Positions 7,896-16,410 of a stretch of 64,000 nt of DNA are shown one piece after another (the stretch's first letter is position 1; every line of letters starts with the position of its first letter). A program made the position numbers and the translations under genes. The notes under the pieces are model-generated. The model worked only from the letters and a program-made list of their open reading frames with translations. It was not told the origin of the DNA and made no database searches. The DNA is from JAJDUF01 sp965238265 (GTDB lineage: Bacteria; Chloroflexota; UBA11872; UBA12225; JAJDUF01), in the NCBI GenBank assembly GCA_965238265.1, contig OZ250185.1, positions 1,860,001 to 1,924,000 of the forward strand, written 5' to 3'.

Positions 7896-8915
7896 TCAGC
7901 CGCTCGGCGGGAAGCCGTCCTCCAGCCCGCGCAGCAGCCGGAAGCAGGTATCCAGCACCGGCACGGCAATCCCCTGCTCGCCGGCGCGGCGCAGCGCCTC
8001 GCCGGCCAGGACATCTACCTCCGTGCGTCGCTCTGCGAGCACGTCCTGAGCCAGGGAAGGCACGACGCGCATTCCGGCGGCACGATACCGCTCTGCGCGC
8101 TGCCGCAGCCCCGCCAAACCATCGTCGAGCGGGCTATCGGCCAGAGCGACAGCCGGCAGCGGCGCTCCCGGCGGGTCGGTCACGGCGATACCGCCGGCCC
8201 GCGCCACGGCGATAAGCTCCTGCGTAAGGCGCAAGAACCGCTCGGCCAGCCGGGGGTGAAAGAACATGGTCGCATAGTCGGTGCGTGCCAGGGCAGCGAC
8301 CATCGCTCCGGGCAGGAGGTAGCACAGCTTCCACCACTCGATAGCCGTAATATCTTCGACCGCCTGGCCCGCCAGACCGGCCTTGGTGAGCAGGGCCGCG
8401 AAGTCGTTGACGCGCGGCGAGGTGCCGCCGCCGATCTCGCCCAGCCACGTCGTTGCGGGAAAGGTGTAGCGGGCGTGTCCGACGCCGAGATAAGTAGCGC
8501 CAAAGGTGGTGCTCGCACCGACAACGGCTGCGGCACCGAAGGCCTCGCGGAGCCACTCATCCTTCACGATCCCATTCTGCAGCGAGATGACGGCGGCCGG
8601 CGTACACCCGGCCGCCGCGGCCAGGGCGGCCGCGGTGTCCTTCGTCTTGACGGACAAGAGCAGCCAATCTACTGCCCCCGCCTGCTCGCCACTGGTCACA
8701 GGCGTTGCCTCGACATCGGCCGAGCGCACGCCCTCGACCTTGAGGTGATTGTCCTGCGCTTGCAGCCGGTCGAGGTGCTCCGGCTTGACCAGCATTGCTA
8801 CCTCCGCGCCCGCTTGCGTCAGGAAGGCCCCGAACAGCGTCCCCAACCCGCCCGCACCGACCACCAGTATCTTCAATCTCTTCACCCCAATCCCTGTCTC
8901 CGCTCCGGTGAGCAT
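7896..8915 (-). CDS. panE: 2-dehydropantoate 2-reductase (ketopantoate reductase) family
   Basis: 339 aa from the ATG at 8915 (GGGAG ten bases upstream); the in-frame GTG at 8885 would give the more canonical start VKRLKILVVGAG. The Rossmann loop is ILVVGAGGLGTLFGAFL. The central block LLSVKTKDT and the ISLQNGIVKDE segment (Asn of the NADPH/substrate site) are family signatures. The C-terminal domain contains EWWKLCYLLPGAM, with the active-site Lys/Asn region. The enzyme reduces ketopantoate to pantoate with NADPH on the way to CoA. Many genomes carry PanE paralogues of unknown substrate, so a role outside pantothenate synthesis is possible. Confidence 0.85.
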   Translation of the reverse strand: MLTGAETGIGVKRLKILVVGAGGLGTLFGAFLTQAGAEVAMLVKPEHLDRLQAQDNHLKVEGVRSADVEATPVTSGEQAGAVDWLLLSVKTKDTAAALAAAAGCTPAAVISLQNGIVKDEWLREAFGAAAVVGASTTFGATYLGVGHARYTFPATTWLGEIGGGTSPRVNDFAALLTKAGLAGQAVEDITAIEWWKLCYLLPGAMVAALARTDYATMFFHPRLAERFLRLTQELIAVARAGGIAVTDPPGAPLPAVALADSPLDDGLAGLRQRAERYRAAGMRVVPSLAQDVLAERRTEVDVLAGEALRRAGEQGIAVPVLDTCFRLLRGLEDGFPPSG

Positions 8916-8947
8916 ACCATTGCTGCTCCCGCTCCCGTCTCGCTGCG

Positions 8948-9064
8948 CCGCCGGAATCCAGGGCGCCCACAAGGGACGCCCCTATGGGGTTGGCAGTGGC
9001 GGCCACTGTAGGGGCAACCCTGGTGGTTGCCCTCGTCCCCCGGCGCAGCGGGGGGCCATAGGGA
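8948..9064. repeat. Composite palindromic repeat block
   Basis: Contains a half ATTCC element (CCGGAATCCAGG), the phrase GCGCCCACAAGGGACGCCCC, the hairpin GGGGCAACC...GGTTGCCC, and a GGGGGA-type hairpin (CCCCCGGCGCAGCGGGGGG). The same phrases recur near 4305, 34728 and 46587-46675. Confidence 0.7.
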
Positions 9065-9158
9065 TGCCGGCACGGTCAAACCCACGTCCCGGCAGGAAAC
9101 CGAGCGCAAGCCATACGTTACTATAGAGCTTCATCCGCGACACACTGGAGCAGCGATC

Positions 9159-9980
9159 ATGCGTATAGGTCTCGCCATCTTGCCCACCGCCGAGACGATA
9201 GACGTTGCCGTGCTGGTCGAGCGTGCCGAGGCGCTGGGGTTCGAGTCGCTGTGGGTGCCGGAGCAGAACGTCCTCCCCGTCAACACCGAGCGCCCGGTGC
9301 CGCGGCTCTGGGGCGACATCGTAGACCCCTTAATCCTCCTGGCGCGAGCCTCGGCCGTGAGCACCAAGATCAAGCTGGGCACTGCCGTCAGCGTGATCCC
9401 CGAACGTGACCCGCTGATCCTGGCCAAGCAGGTCGCCACGTTGGACCGGTACGCGGGTGGGCGGTTGCTCTTCGGGATTGGGGTCGGATCGGGGCACGAG
9501 CAGGCGCAGATCATGGGCAGCGACTTCCCACATCGCTGGACCCAGGCCAAGGAGGCGGTGCTGGCTATGAAGGCGCTTTGGACCAACGAGGTGAGCGAGT
9601 TTCACGGCCGGTACTACGACTTCCCACCGCTCTACTGCTTCCCCAAGCCGGCCCAACAGCCCCATCCGCCGGTGCTGCTCGGTGGCAAGGCGCGCAACGT
9701 GTTCAAGCGGATTGTCGCGTGGGGCGATGGTTGGATTCCTATTGATGTGACGCCGCAGGAGATCGAGGTTGGGCGGGCCACGCTGGATCGGCTCGCTCGC
9801 GCGGCGGGCCGCGACCACACGGCACTGACAATCTCCGTCGTCGGAGTCCCGGCAGAGCGCCGGGTCATCGAGCAGTACGCCCGCGCCGGCGCCGACCGGG
9901 TGATTGTCGGCCTGGAAGCGGCCGGCGAGACCGAGAGCCTCGCCGAGCTGGAGCGTATCGCGGCGGCGGTGCTGGGCTAA
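9159..9980 (+). CDS. LLM-class flavin/F420-dependent oxidoreductase
   Basis: 273 aa from the ATG at 9159 (CTGGAG upstream). The luciferase-like TIM barrel begins MRIGLAILPTAETIDVAVL. FESLWVPEQNVLP, LGTAVSVIPERDPLILAKQV and GGRLLFGIGVGSGHEQ are characteristic of the F420-binding LLM subgroup common in Actinobacteria and Chloroflexota. DGWIPIDVTPQEIEVGRATL near the C-terminus also matches that group. The likely cofactor is F420 or FMN and the substrate is unknown. The gene is monocistronic and divergent from the ketopantoate reductase gene. Confidence 0.92.
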   Translation: MRIGLAILPTAETIDVAVLVERAEALGFESLWVPEQNVLPVNTERPVPRLWGDIVDPLILLARASAVSTKIKLGTAVSVIPERDPLILAKQVATLDRYAGGRLLFGIGVGSGHEQAQIMGSDFPHRWTQAKEAVLAMKALWTNEVSEFHGRYYDFPPLYCFPKPAQQPHPPVLLGGKARNVFKRIVAWGDGWIPIDVTPQEIEVGRATLDRLARAAGRDHTALTISVVGVPAERRVIEQYARAGADRVIVGLEAAGETESLAELERIAAAVLG

Positions 9981-10002
9981 GGCCGGCCGTTTGGGACAGA
10001 CT

Positions 10003-10046
10003 CCCCTCCCTATTGCTTGGCGATGGAGAGGGGCCGGAGGTGAGGT
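10003..10046. repeat. Palindromic repeat, CCCCTCCC...GGGGCCGG family
   Basis: CTCCCCTCCCTATTGC with GATGGAGAGGGGCCGG forms a hairpin between the convergent LLM and DUF3604 genes. Relatives occur near 31555, 34664, 41110, 45942 and 50104. Confidence 0.6.
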
Positions 10047-10060
10047 CTGTGCCCTGCTCC

Positions 10061-12250
10061 CTAACTCGCGGTGACGTAGATGGGGCTGGACCAGGCCATG
10101 TGGCCGTCTTGCTGCGTCACTCGGACGAAATAGGGGTGTCGGCCCGCCGGTGGCGCGGCATCCCGCACCTGAAAACGCACCTCGCGGGGGGCCTCCGGAC
10201 CGGGATCAGGCTCGATTCGCACGTGCTGGCCGATGCCGCCCGCGTCATGGATGAAGGGGCCGTCGGAGAGGTCGCTGAGGGGCAGGCTGAAGGTGGCCGG
10301 TGCGGTCTCGAACCGGAGGCGCGTGGCCGGCGTGCCCTCGATCTCGACGACCACGCCATCCCAATCCCCGGCGGTCTCCGAGCGCCACTGCACTTCCTGG
10401 GAGGTGATCTTGGTCACGCCGTCTTCGGGGTGATCGAATCCCCATCCCTCGGCGGCCAGCAGGCGACCGCCCTCGACGGCGAGCCGGCCGTCCCACGCGG
10501 TCAGGCGATGGCGTGCCTGAATCCGCGCCCCTGTCCAGCCGACGCGCAGGCGGTAGCGTCCGCTGGGCTGCCGGGAAACCGGCAAGGCATGGCTGTAGAT
10601 CACTTCCGGCCACCGCAGCACCTCGACGCGCCAGAGGGGGGCGGTGCCAGCCACATGCACCGCTAGCTCGACCGGACCACTGGTGCTGAAGGCGGACCCG
10701 ATGGAGTGACCGTTGGCGGTGACATCGAGGAGGATACGGACGCCGGTCGTCGCATAGGTACGCCTGGCTTTGAGCGCCTCCCAGAGCGCCTCGCGCGTAC
10801 ACGCCGACGCCAGCGCGGCGGTCAGGCCGCCGCGGATGCCAAAGTGGTGCGGGGGCGGACTGGCGAAGCCGGGCCGGGCCGTATGGTCGTCGCTACCGCC
10901 GGCAAAGCCGATCCGGGCGCCGCGGCGCAGCGCGTCCTCCGTCAGCCACTCGAAGACGCCCCAGGCGGAGCAAATCTCGACCAACGGGATCAAGTCGTCA
11001 TCGAAATACTCGATCAGGTTGGCGTGCCGGCCGCCGACGTGCGGGATCAGCAGCACGTCATCACGACCCCGAAACTGCTCGTACAGCCGCGAAACGGGAT
11101 GCCGGTCGGTGGCTTCATCCGTGCGGTCGGGGACTTGCCAGTGGCTCGAACGGTGCAGCGGGCCATCGTCATGCAGGAAATGCACGTTATGGTCGCCGCC
11201 GCCGGGGGTGTTGCCCGACCACTCGTACCCCAGGAAGGACACGAACCGGCCCGGCTCATGGTAGGCGGCCACCTTCTCGCGGATAGCCTGCCAGATACCA
11301 GCGGTAATCTGGAAGTCGTTGCCTTGATGCCCTACGAAGTCCAACGCGGCGGCGTCACGGGCATACGTGAAGTAGTCGTCGAGCGTGCCGATGCCGACGG
11401 TTTCCTCGGTCTGGCCGTGCGGATCGCCCCAGTGGACCCTCCGGCTCGGCGTCTCGGCATGGCAGCGCAGCGGGTGTGCCTGAGAATCCAGTCCGTGCTC
11501 CGCGTCGCTCGCGCCGATGGCATGCACACCCGGCTCGTCTATGACCAGGCCCTCGAACCGATGCACCCCACGGTCGCGCGCACCGAATTGGTATTCGAGC
11601 GTGTCACCGGCGGGCAATGTCAGCTGGATGGTGCCTCGATAGCCCCCGGCAACATTGCCCCAGGCATCGTTTGCCCGTACTACGACGCCGAACGGCTCGC
11701 CCGCAGTCACGTCGGAGGGGCCGAGCACGTGGAGGGTGGCGGCCGGCCCGCCGATCATCGGCAGGACCGGAGAGTCCCGGACAAGCTCGTAGACGCCAGT
11801 GCCGAAGGCGTCAACCAAACAGCGGAACGTCATCGGCCCGGCAAAGGTCTGTGCGCGGGTACCGGGCGAGCCGCCCTGACGGTCGCCGAAGGTGATCGTG
11901 ATGGTGTCGCCCGGCCACAGCGCGGCATCGCGCACGCGCAGCTGCACGATCTTTTTCCAGGGCCGCACGCCGAGATCGGGGTCAAAACGCGCCTCCAGCC
12001 GGGCGCCGTGCGTCGTCTCCACGGTCACGGCGGCGTAGTCGGGAGCCGTGGGGTCCTCGAACTGCGGACTGCTCCAGTCGGAGGTGGTATGGAGGGCCAC
12101 GCGAAACGCGCCACCATCGTCAATGCCGTGTACGCCGACCTGATACGTCAAGGTCCAGGTCCCGACACTCCCGGCGATAGCTGGTGCGGCGGGCGTGAGC
12201 CGAGCCAGGCCGAAGCGCGGCAGGTCAGCGCGGCCGGCAACCGCTGTCAC
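10061..12250 (-). CDS. Large DUF3604-type (PHP-like) protein
   Basis: 729 aa from the GTG at 12250, which has AAGGAG nine bases upstream. The N-terminal about 280 residues are beta-rich (Ig-like), followed by HWGDPHGQTE and DAAALDFVGHQGNDFQ, then LLIPHVGGRHAN and IGFAGGSDDHTARPG. These His/Asp motifs fit the PHP-type metal site of DUF3604 proteins. The C-terminal about 200 residues are again beta-rich. No signal peptide is seen. The family is found in organisms degrading organic matter and its biochemical role is unestablished. A paralogue (52128-54002) lies 40 kb away. The gene stands alone between convergent and divergent neighbours. Confidence 0.82.
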   Translation of the reverse strand: MTAVAGRADLPRFGLARLTPAAPAIAGSVGTWTLTYQVGVHGIDDGGAFRVALHTTSDWSSPQFEDPTAPDYAAVTVETTHGARLEARFDPDLGVRPWKKIVQLRVRDAALWPGDTITITFGDRQGGSPGTRAQTFAGPMTFRCLVDAFGTGVYELVRDSPVLPMIGGPAATLHVLGPSDVTAGEPFGVVVRANDAWGNVAGGYRGTIQLTLPAGDTLEYQFGARDRGVHRFEGLVIDEPGVHAIGASDAEHGLDSQAHPLRCHAETPSRRVHWGDPHGQTEETVGIGTLDDYFTYARDAAALDFVGHQGNDFQITAGIWQAIREKVAAYHEPGRFVSFLGYEWSGNTPGGGDHNVHFLHDDGPLHRSSHWQVPDRTDEATDRHPVSRLYEQFRGRDDVLLIPHVGGRHANLIEYFDDDLIPLVEICSAWGVFEWLTEDALRRGARIGFAGGSDDHTARPGFASPPPHHFGIRGGLTAALASACTREALWEALKARRTYATTGVRILLDVTANGHSIGSAFSTSGPVELAVHVAGTAPLWRVEVLRWPEVIYSHALPVSRQPSGRYRLRVGWTGARIQARHRLTAWDGRLAVEGGRLLAAEGWGFDHPEDGVTKITSQEVQWRSETAGDWDGVVVEIEGTPATRLRFETAPATFSLPLSDLSDGPFIHDAGGIGQHVRIEPDPGPEAPREVRFQVRDAAPPAGRHPYFVRVTQQDGHMAWSSPIYVTAS

Positions 12251-12379
12251 GATGTCACACTCCTTGAGCGACGGTCGAGGGGTCGCGTCAGGATACCTGT
12301 GCCGAGCGCATCGAACCAAGCCGGGGAAGGGGCCGGGGGTGATGGTATGCTGATGGACAAGGGTTGAGAACGCACCGTT

Positions 12380-13025
12380 ATGGCATCCATTCCGCGCACC
12401 GATACACCGGGCTACCGCCAGCTACACGAGCGGGCGGGGAATGCGCTGGATCGGCTACAAGAGGCGCCGGACATCGAGTTCAAGGAATCGGCATCCTGGA
12501 ATACACTGAAGTGGAAGATCATCAAGACGGCGCTGGCGATGGGCAATCTGCGCGATGGTGGCATTCTGATAGTCGGTGTAGCGGAGAGAACCGGTCAGGA
12601 GCAACGCACCGGAATCAGCCAGGAGCACCTAGAGAGTTACAAATCGGACGACATTGCCGATCAGTTCGGGCCATACATTTCCCCAGGCATAGACTTCACC
12701 CTAGCCCAAGTGCCGTACCGAGATAACACCTACCTCGCTTTTGAGTTTCAGGAGTTCCGCGAGATACCGCTGGTCTGCAAGCGGAACGGACCGGATGGAG
12801 AGGGACTGGAGGCCGGAGTTGTGTACGTCCGGCCACGGGAGGGGTGCCCGCGCAATACGAAAGTCACTGACGCCGCGCAGATGCGGGAGCTTCTCGACCT
12901 TGCCGGGGTGAAGGCCTGCCAGGGGCATTATCGAACGTGGCATACGCGCCGGTCTGGAGTTCCCCGCAGGCGCCAGGCCGCTCACAGTCATTGAACAGTT
13001 TGAGCGCGAGCTGGAAGGACTATAG
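12380..13025 (+). pseudogene. AlbA_2 (Schlafen-like) domain protein with a 3' frameshift
   Basis: The N-terminal frame (from the ATG at 12380) has the AlbA_2 signature: DIEFKESASWNTLKWKIIKT and MGNLRDGGILIVGVAE, a nucleic-acid-binding fold seen in Schlafen-like and ATP-binding regulators. The open frame ends at 12994 with an Arg/His-rich nonsense-like tail. From about 12915 the +1 frame gives a sensible ending, GIIERGIRAGLEFPAGARPL followed by TVIEQFERELEGL and a stop at 13023-13025, five bases before the next gene. The intact product would be about 214 aa. One indel near 12912-12928 explains this, either a mutation or an assembly error. It is tightly linked to the unknown gene at 13031. Confidence 0.75.
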
Positions 13026-13030
13026 ACGAT

Positions 13031-13765
13031 ATGGCCACAGTAGCTATCGAGCGCCCAACTCTACCCGTGCCGGTCCTGGAGCAGCCACATTGGCGCGTCA
13101 ACTTTCGTCCTGACGAGTATGACCCGGAGTTGATACCTTCTCCGGCCGAGTGCTTTAGAGTGGTCGAACAGACGAGCGTGCGCTTTCGGGGATGGCCCTA
13201 CCCGTATCTCAGCAACCGACCGGATGAGCGGCGCGTGCGTGAAAACGGTGTAGCGTCATGGACAGATAATGAATATGCTACCGAGTATTGGCGTCTCTAC
13301 CAGAGTGGGCAGCTCCTGCACCTTTTCAGCTTCAGCGAGAACAATCCACGCAACCGACGACAGCAGCAATTGCTACGCCGCACATACGGGCCTCACACGC
13401 CCGGCTATGTTGACTTTCTTGGCCTTCTCTACACCGTCACCGAGATCTTCGAGTTTGCGACGCGCCTGTGTCTGAAGGAGCTCTACCGGGGCAGCTTGGA
13501 GATCACGATTGATCTGAAGGATATTGAGGGCTTCCGTCTCTGGTCACCGGACCCGGCCCATCATGTGCCGTATGAGTGGGTATGCCCTGAGCCTGATCTG
13601 CGTTGGACCCAGCCGTTCCCAGTCGCCGAGCTGATAGCAAACAGTGCCGACCATGCGCTGGACGCTACGATCCGGTTCTACGAGCGTTTTGGCTGGGAGG
13701 ACCCGAATAAGGATGTTCTCAGAAGGGATCAGCGGGAACTCCTCAGTTGGCATCGGGGAGGTTGA
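13031..13765 (+). CDS. Hypothetical protein paired with the AlbA_2 gene
   Basis: 244 aa; the family is not recognised. The ATG lies 5 bases after the frameshift-corrected stop of the AlbA_2 gene, so the two form an operon. The protein is rich in aromatic residues and Arg. The N-terminal half contains FRGWPYPYLSNRPDERRVRE, the middle GLLYTVTEIFEFATRLCLKE is amphipathic and probably helical, and the C-terminal ATIRFYERFGWEDPN is followed by RDQRELLSWHRGG. There is no signal peptide or membrane segment. Codon usage is less G+C-biased than the flanking genes. Pairing with a nucleic-acid-binding regulator suggests a two-protein module; this is inference only. Confidence 0.7.
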   Translation: MATVAIERPTLPVPVLEQPHWRVNFRPDEYDPELIPSPAECFRVVEQTSVRFRGWPYPYLSNRPDERRVRENGVASWTDNEYATEYWRLYQSGQLLHLFSFSENNPRNRRQQQLLRRTYGPHTPGYVDFLGLLYTVTEIFEFATRLCLKELYRGSLEITIDLKDIEGFRLWSPDPAHHVPYEWVCPEPDLRWTQPFPVAELIANSADHALDATIRFYERFGWEDPNKDVLRRDQRELLSWHRGG

Positions 13766-13781
13766 AAGTGAGAGTCAGCGC

Positions 13782-14195
13782 CTAGCCACTCGCTACTGCC
13801 GCACGCGCATAGCGATGCTCGTGGACCGCAATTGCCGAGAAGAGCGTCAGCCAGGCGTCTTCCGGGGCGAGGGGCTGGCCCTCCGCCGCTGCCTCGGCGC
13901 GCTGGGCGGCCAGCGCGTGGTGAATCGTCCGCTCCAGCGACTCACTGTTGGTGGGAGCCGCCGTCCGCACCCGCGCGAGCGTATTGCGGATCGCCGAGTC
14001 GGAGTCGGTATCCACGCCGTGCGCGCCTTGCAAGCGGGCCGACGGTTGACGAGTCGGGACAGGTGAAACCGCCGTCGTGGTGGACCACATTGTACCTTCT
14101 CCCTCTTGCCTAGCAGTCTGCCAGGCTGCGTGCCAGCAACGTGGACAGCCGCAGTCCTGTTGCCTCTCACGGTGGCAGACCTCGCACGACGTCAC
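13782..14195 (-). CDS. Small Cys-rich (zinc-ribbon-like) hypothetical protein
   Basis: 137 aa from the GTG at 14195. The N-terminus MTSCEVCHRERQQDCGCPRC holds a CxxC and a CxCxxC arrangement that could bind zinc. The remainder, including SLERTIHHALAAQRAEAAAEG, is predicted helical and Ala-rich. No family is recognised. It is divergent from tldD, with under 100 bp between the starts. No better frame competes for this stretch. Confidence 0.5.
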   Translation of the reverse strand: MTSCEVCHRERQQDCGCPRCWHAAWQTARQEGEGTMWSTTTAVSPVPTRQPSARLQGAHGVDTDSDSAIRNTLARVRTAAPTNSESLERTIHHALAAQRAEAAAEGQPLAPEDAWLTLFSAIAVHEHRYARAAVASG

Positions 14196-14292
14196 AATGG
14201 CAGCGTCGGTGGGCGTGCGGCATAGTAGCCGTGGCTCTATCTATCGGACGAAGCACGCGCGCGAGAGTTGCGCGCTGCGAGCGGAGGAGATT

Positions 14293-15723
14293 GTGAAAGA
14301 GGTCGTCGAGCGGGCACTGAACGTCGCGGCACTGCGCGGTGCCCAGTTTGCGGACGTGCGCGCCGTAATCAGGCGCACGCGGTCGGTCGCCGTCAAGAAT
14401 GGCCAAGTCGAGGCCGTCGCCATGCACAGTACGACCGGCTTTGGGGTGCGGGCGCTGATAGACGGGAGCTGGGGCTTCGCCAGCGCCGCCACCCTCACGA
14501 CGGACAAGGCGGCCGCAGTCGCCGCGCTGGCGTGTACGATTGCGCGCGCCAGCGCCCGTGTGCAGGCCGCGCCGGCGCAGCTCGCCGCGGCTCCGGTGGT
14601 CCGGGACAGCTACCGGACACCGGTCGAGCAAGACCCGTTCGCCGTCTCACTCGGCGACAAGATCGCGCTGCTGCTCGCCGCTTCGCAGGCCATGGAGCGG
14701 GAACCGGCCGTCAAGGTAGCGGAGGCCAGCGCCGAGGCCTGGGAAGAACATAAGCTGTATGGCAACAGCGAAGGCTCGCTCATCGAGCAAACGATTGTCC
14801 AGAGTGGCGCCGGCATCGAAGCGACGGCCGTCGCCGAGGACGAGGTGCAGAAACGCTCCTATCCGAATAGCTTCGGCCGCCAAGTCGGCACGGCTGGCTG
14901 GGAGCTGGTCGAGGGCATGGATCTGGTAGGGAATGCACCACGCATTGCGGCTGAGGCCGGGCAATTGTTGCGTGCCGAGCCGTGCCCCAGTGGCACGAAA
15001 ACCATCATCCTCGATCCCACGCAAGTAGCGCTGCAAGTCCACGAGAGCTGTGGCCATCCTACCGAGCTTGATCGGGTGTTTGGCACGGAGGCCAGCTTTG
15101 CCGGCACGAGTTTTCTGACCCCGGAGAAGCGGGGAACGTATCGCTACGGCTCAGAGCTGGTCAACATCACGGCCGATGCCACGGCGCCCGGCGGGCTGGG
15201 CACGTTCGGCTACGACGACGAGGGGGTGGCGGCCCAGCGCACGCCGCTCGTCGTCGAGGGCCGCTTTGTCGGGTACCTCACGTCTCGCGATACGGCGGCG
15301 CTCTTAGGCGAGGCGAGTAACGGCACCGCCCGCGCGGACGGCTGGAACCGCATTCCGCTGATCCGCATGACCAACATCAATCTGGAGCCTGGAGCCTGGG
15401 CGCTCTCCGACCTGATCGCCGACACCGACGACGGCATCTTCATGCAGACGAACAAGAGCTGGAGTATTGACGACCGGCGCCTCAACTTTCAGTTCGGCAC
15501 CGAGATCGCCTGGGAGGTCAAAGGCGGTAAGCTGGGTCGTCCGTTCAAGAACGCCACCTATACGGGTATCACGCCGGAGTTCTGGGGCGGCTGCGATGCG
15601 GTGTGTCGGGAGTGGCAGCTCTGGGGCACACCGAACTGTGGCAAAGGCCAGCCGATGCAAGTCGCCCGCGTCGGTCATGGGACCGCGGCTGCGCGCTTCC
15701 GCAACGTCCGCGTGGGCGTCTGA
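14293..15723 (+). CDS. tldD: TldD-family metalloprotease subunit
   Basis: 476 aa from the GTG at 14293, with GGAG six bases upstream; longer in-frame starts add an unlikely Cys-rich leader. The zinc motif HExxxH is present as HESCGH (His250, His255), followed by PTELDR. Downstream TSFLTPEKRGTYRYGSELVN and GVAAQRTPLVVEGRF match the TldD core. In E. coli TldD pairs with TldE (PmbA) to form a heterodimer that cleaves unfolded peptides such as microcin B17 precursor and CcdA antitoxin; only TldD carries the metal site. A PmbA-type partner is encoded at 17238 on the same strand, separated by two minus-strand genes. Confidence 0.93.
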   Translation: MKEVVERALNVAALRGAQFADVRAVIRRTRSVAVKNGQVEAVAMHSTTGFGVRALIDGSWGFASAATLTTDKAAAVAALACTIARASARVQAAPAQLAAAPVVRDSYRTPVEQDPFAVSLGDKIALLLAASQAMEREPAVKVAEASAEAWEEHKLYGNSEGSLIEQTIVQSGAGIEATAVAEDEVQKRSYPNSFGRQVGTAGWELVEGMDLVGNAPRIAAEAGQLLRAEPCPSGTKTIILDPTQVALQVHESCGHPTELDRVFGTEASFAGTSFLTPEKRGTYRYGSELVNITADATAPGGLGTFGYDDEGVAAQRTPLVVEGRFVGYLTSRDTAALLGEASNGTARADGWNRIPLIRMTNINLEPGAWALSDLIADTDDGIFMQTNKSWSIDDRRLNFQFGTEIAWEVKGGKLGRPFKNATYTGITPEFWGGCDAVCREWQLWGTPNCGKGQPMQVARVGHGTAAARFRNVRVGV

Positions 15724-15769
15724 CCGCCAGGGCTGCATCACCTAAGACCCCATCGGATGGGGGATGGAC

Positions 15770-16276
15770 CTATTCGTACCACCCTGACGCGAAGATCAAC
15801 CCGTCGTGCCGGATGAGCCAAGTGTGCTTCGTCTCTTGATTGCCGGTCGTCGGGTTCAGGAAGACGTAACTCACCCACTTGCCGTCCCCGGTCGCGGTGG
15901 CGAACTCGGCACCGTAATTGTGGCCGGTAATATCTACCCGTTGCTCCCTGGTCCGTCCCAAGAGTTCCGGACGGGGATGAGCGATGGTGACATCGTTCTC
16001 GTCCATAATGAAGATGTACCAAGCACCGTCCACGCTCTCCTGCGATTTATAGAATGCGATGGTTGCGTCGCGCCCCTCGGCGTCATAGCGACGCAGAGCC
16101 TTCTCCACGAAGGCCACTGTATATTCGGCGGGCGCGGACTTGGAGGCAAGCAGGGGATGCTCGCCCGTAGAGGAGGTATTGCGCGAGCTTATCGCGATAG
16201 CCGCGACGACGAGCGCGACTGCTGCCACGACAATCGCCAGTCCACTGACTATCCAGCTGGCCCGCATATTATTCAC
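15770..16276 (-). CDS. Membrane-anchored single Cache-domain protein
   Basis: 168 aa from the GTG at 16276, with AGGAGG eight bases upstream. One N-terminal transmembrane segment (IVSGLAIVVAAVALVVAAIA, residues 9-28) is followed by an extracytoplasmic sensor-like domain. YTVAFVEKALRRYDAEGRDA and WYIFIMDENDVTIAHPRPEL are typical of Cache/dCache domains that bind small ligands outside the cell. No signalling output domain is attached, so it may be a free-standing binding protein. It lies between tldD and pmbA in the opposite orientation, downstream of a Uma2 gene. Confidence 0.82.
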   Translation of the reverse strand: MNNMRASWIVSGLAIVVAAVALVVAAIAISSRNTSSTGEHPLLASKSAPAEYTVAFVEKALRRYDAEGRDATIAFYKSQESVDGAWYIFIMDENDVTIAHPRPELLGRTREQRVDITGHNYGAEFATATGDGKWVSYVFLNPTTGNQETKHTWLIRHDGLIFASGWYE

Positions 16277-16328
16277 GGGAATCCCCTCCTAAATCGAGTA
16301 TACCCACAACCGTCTCTGCGTTGCCGGC

Positions 16329-16410
16329 CATCGTCCTTGGCCCTCCGACGGGCAATACGGTCGGTGCGTGCCACCTGGCAGCCTCACAGCTGCGGTGGTG
16401 ACGTGCCGGC
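16329..16410. repeat. Direct repeat, left copy, flanking the Uma2 gene
   Basis: About 82 bp and similar along its length to 17059-17140, 730 bp away. On the minus strand it holds the end of the Uma2 gene (codons ...AGTSPPQL, TGA), a spacer with GGAGGG, and then an ATG at 16331 that opens a 20-codon remnant frame. The unit is therefore a gene-to-gene junction, as expected from a collapsed tandem array of Uma2 genes. Confidence 0.8.

Noticed and set aside
10706..12367. Plus-strand open frame of 553 codons opposite the DUF3604 gene
   Set aside because: It is antisense to a gene with clear motifs and a strong ribosome site, and its translation has no family motifs. Long antisense frames are common at this G+C content.
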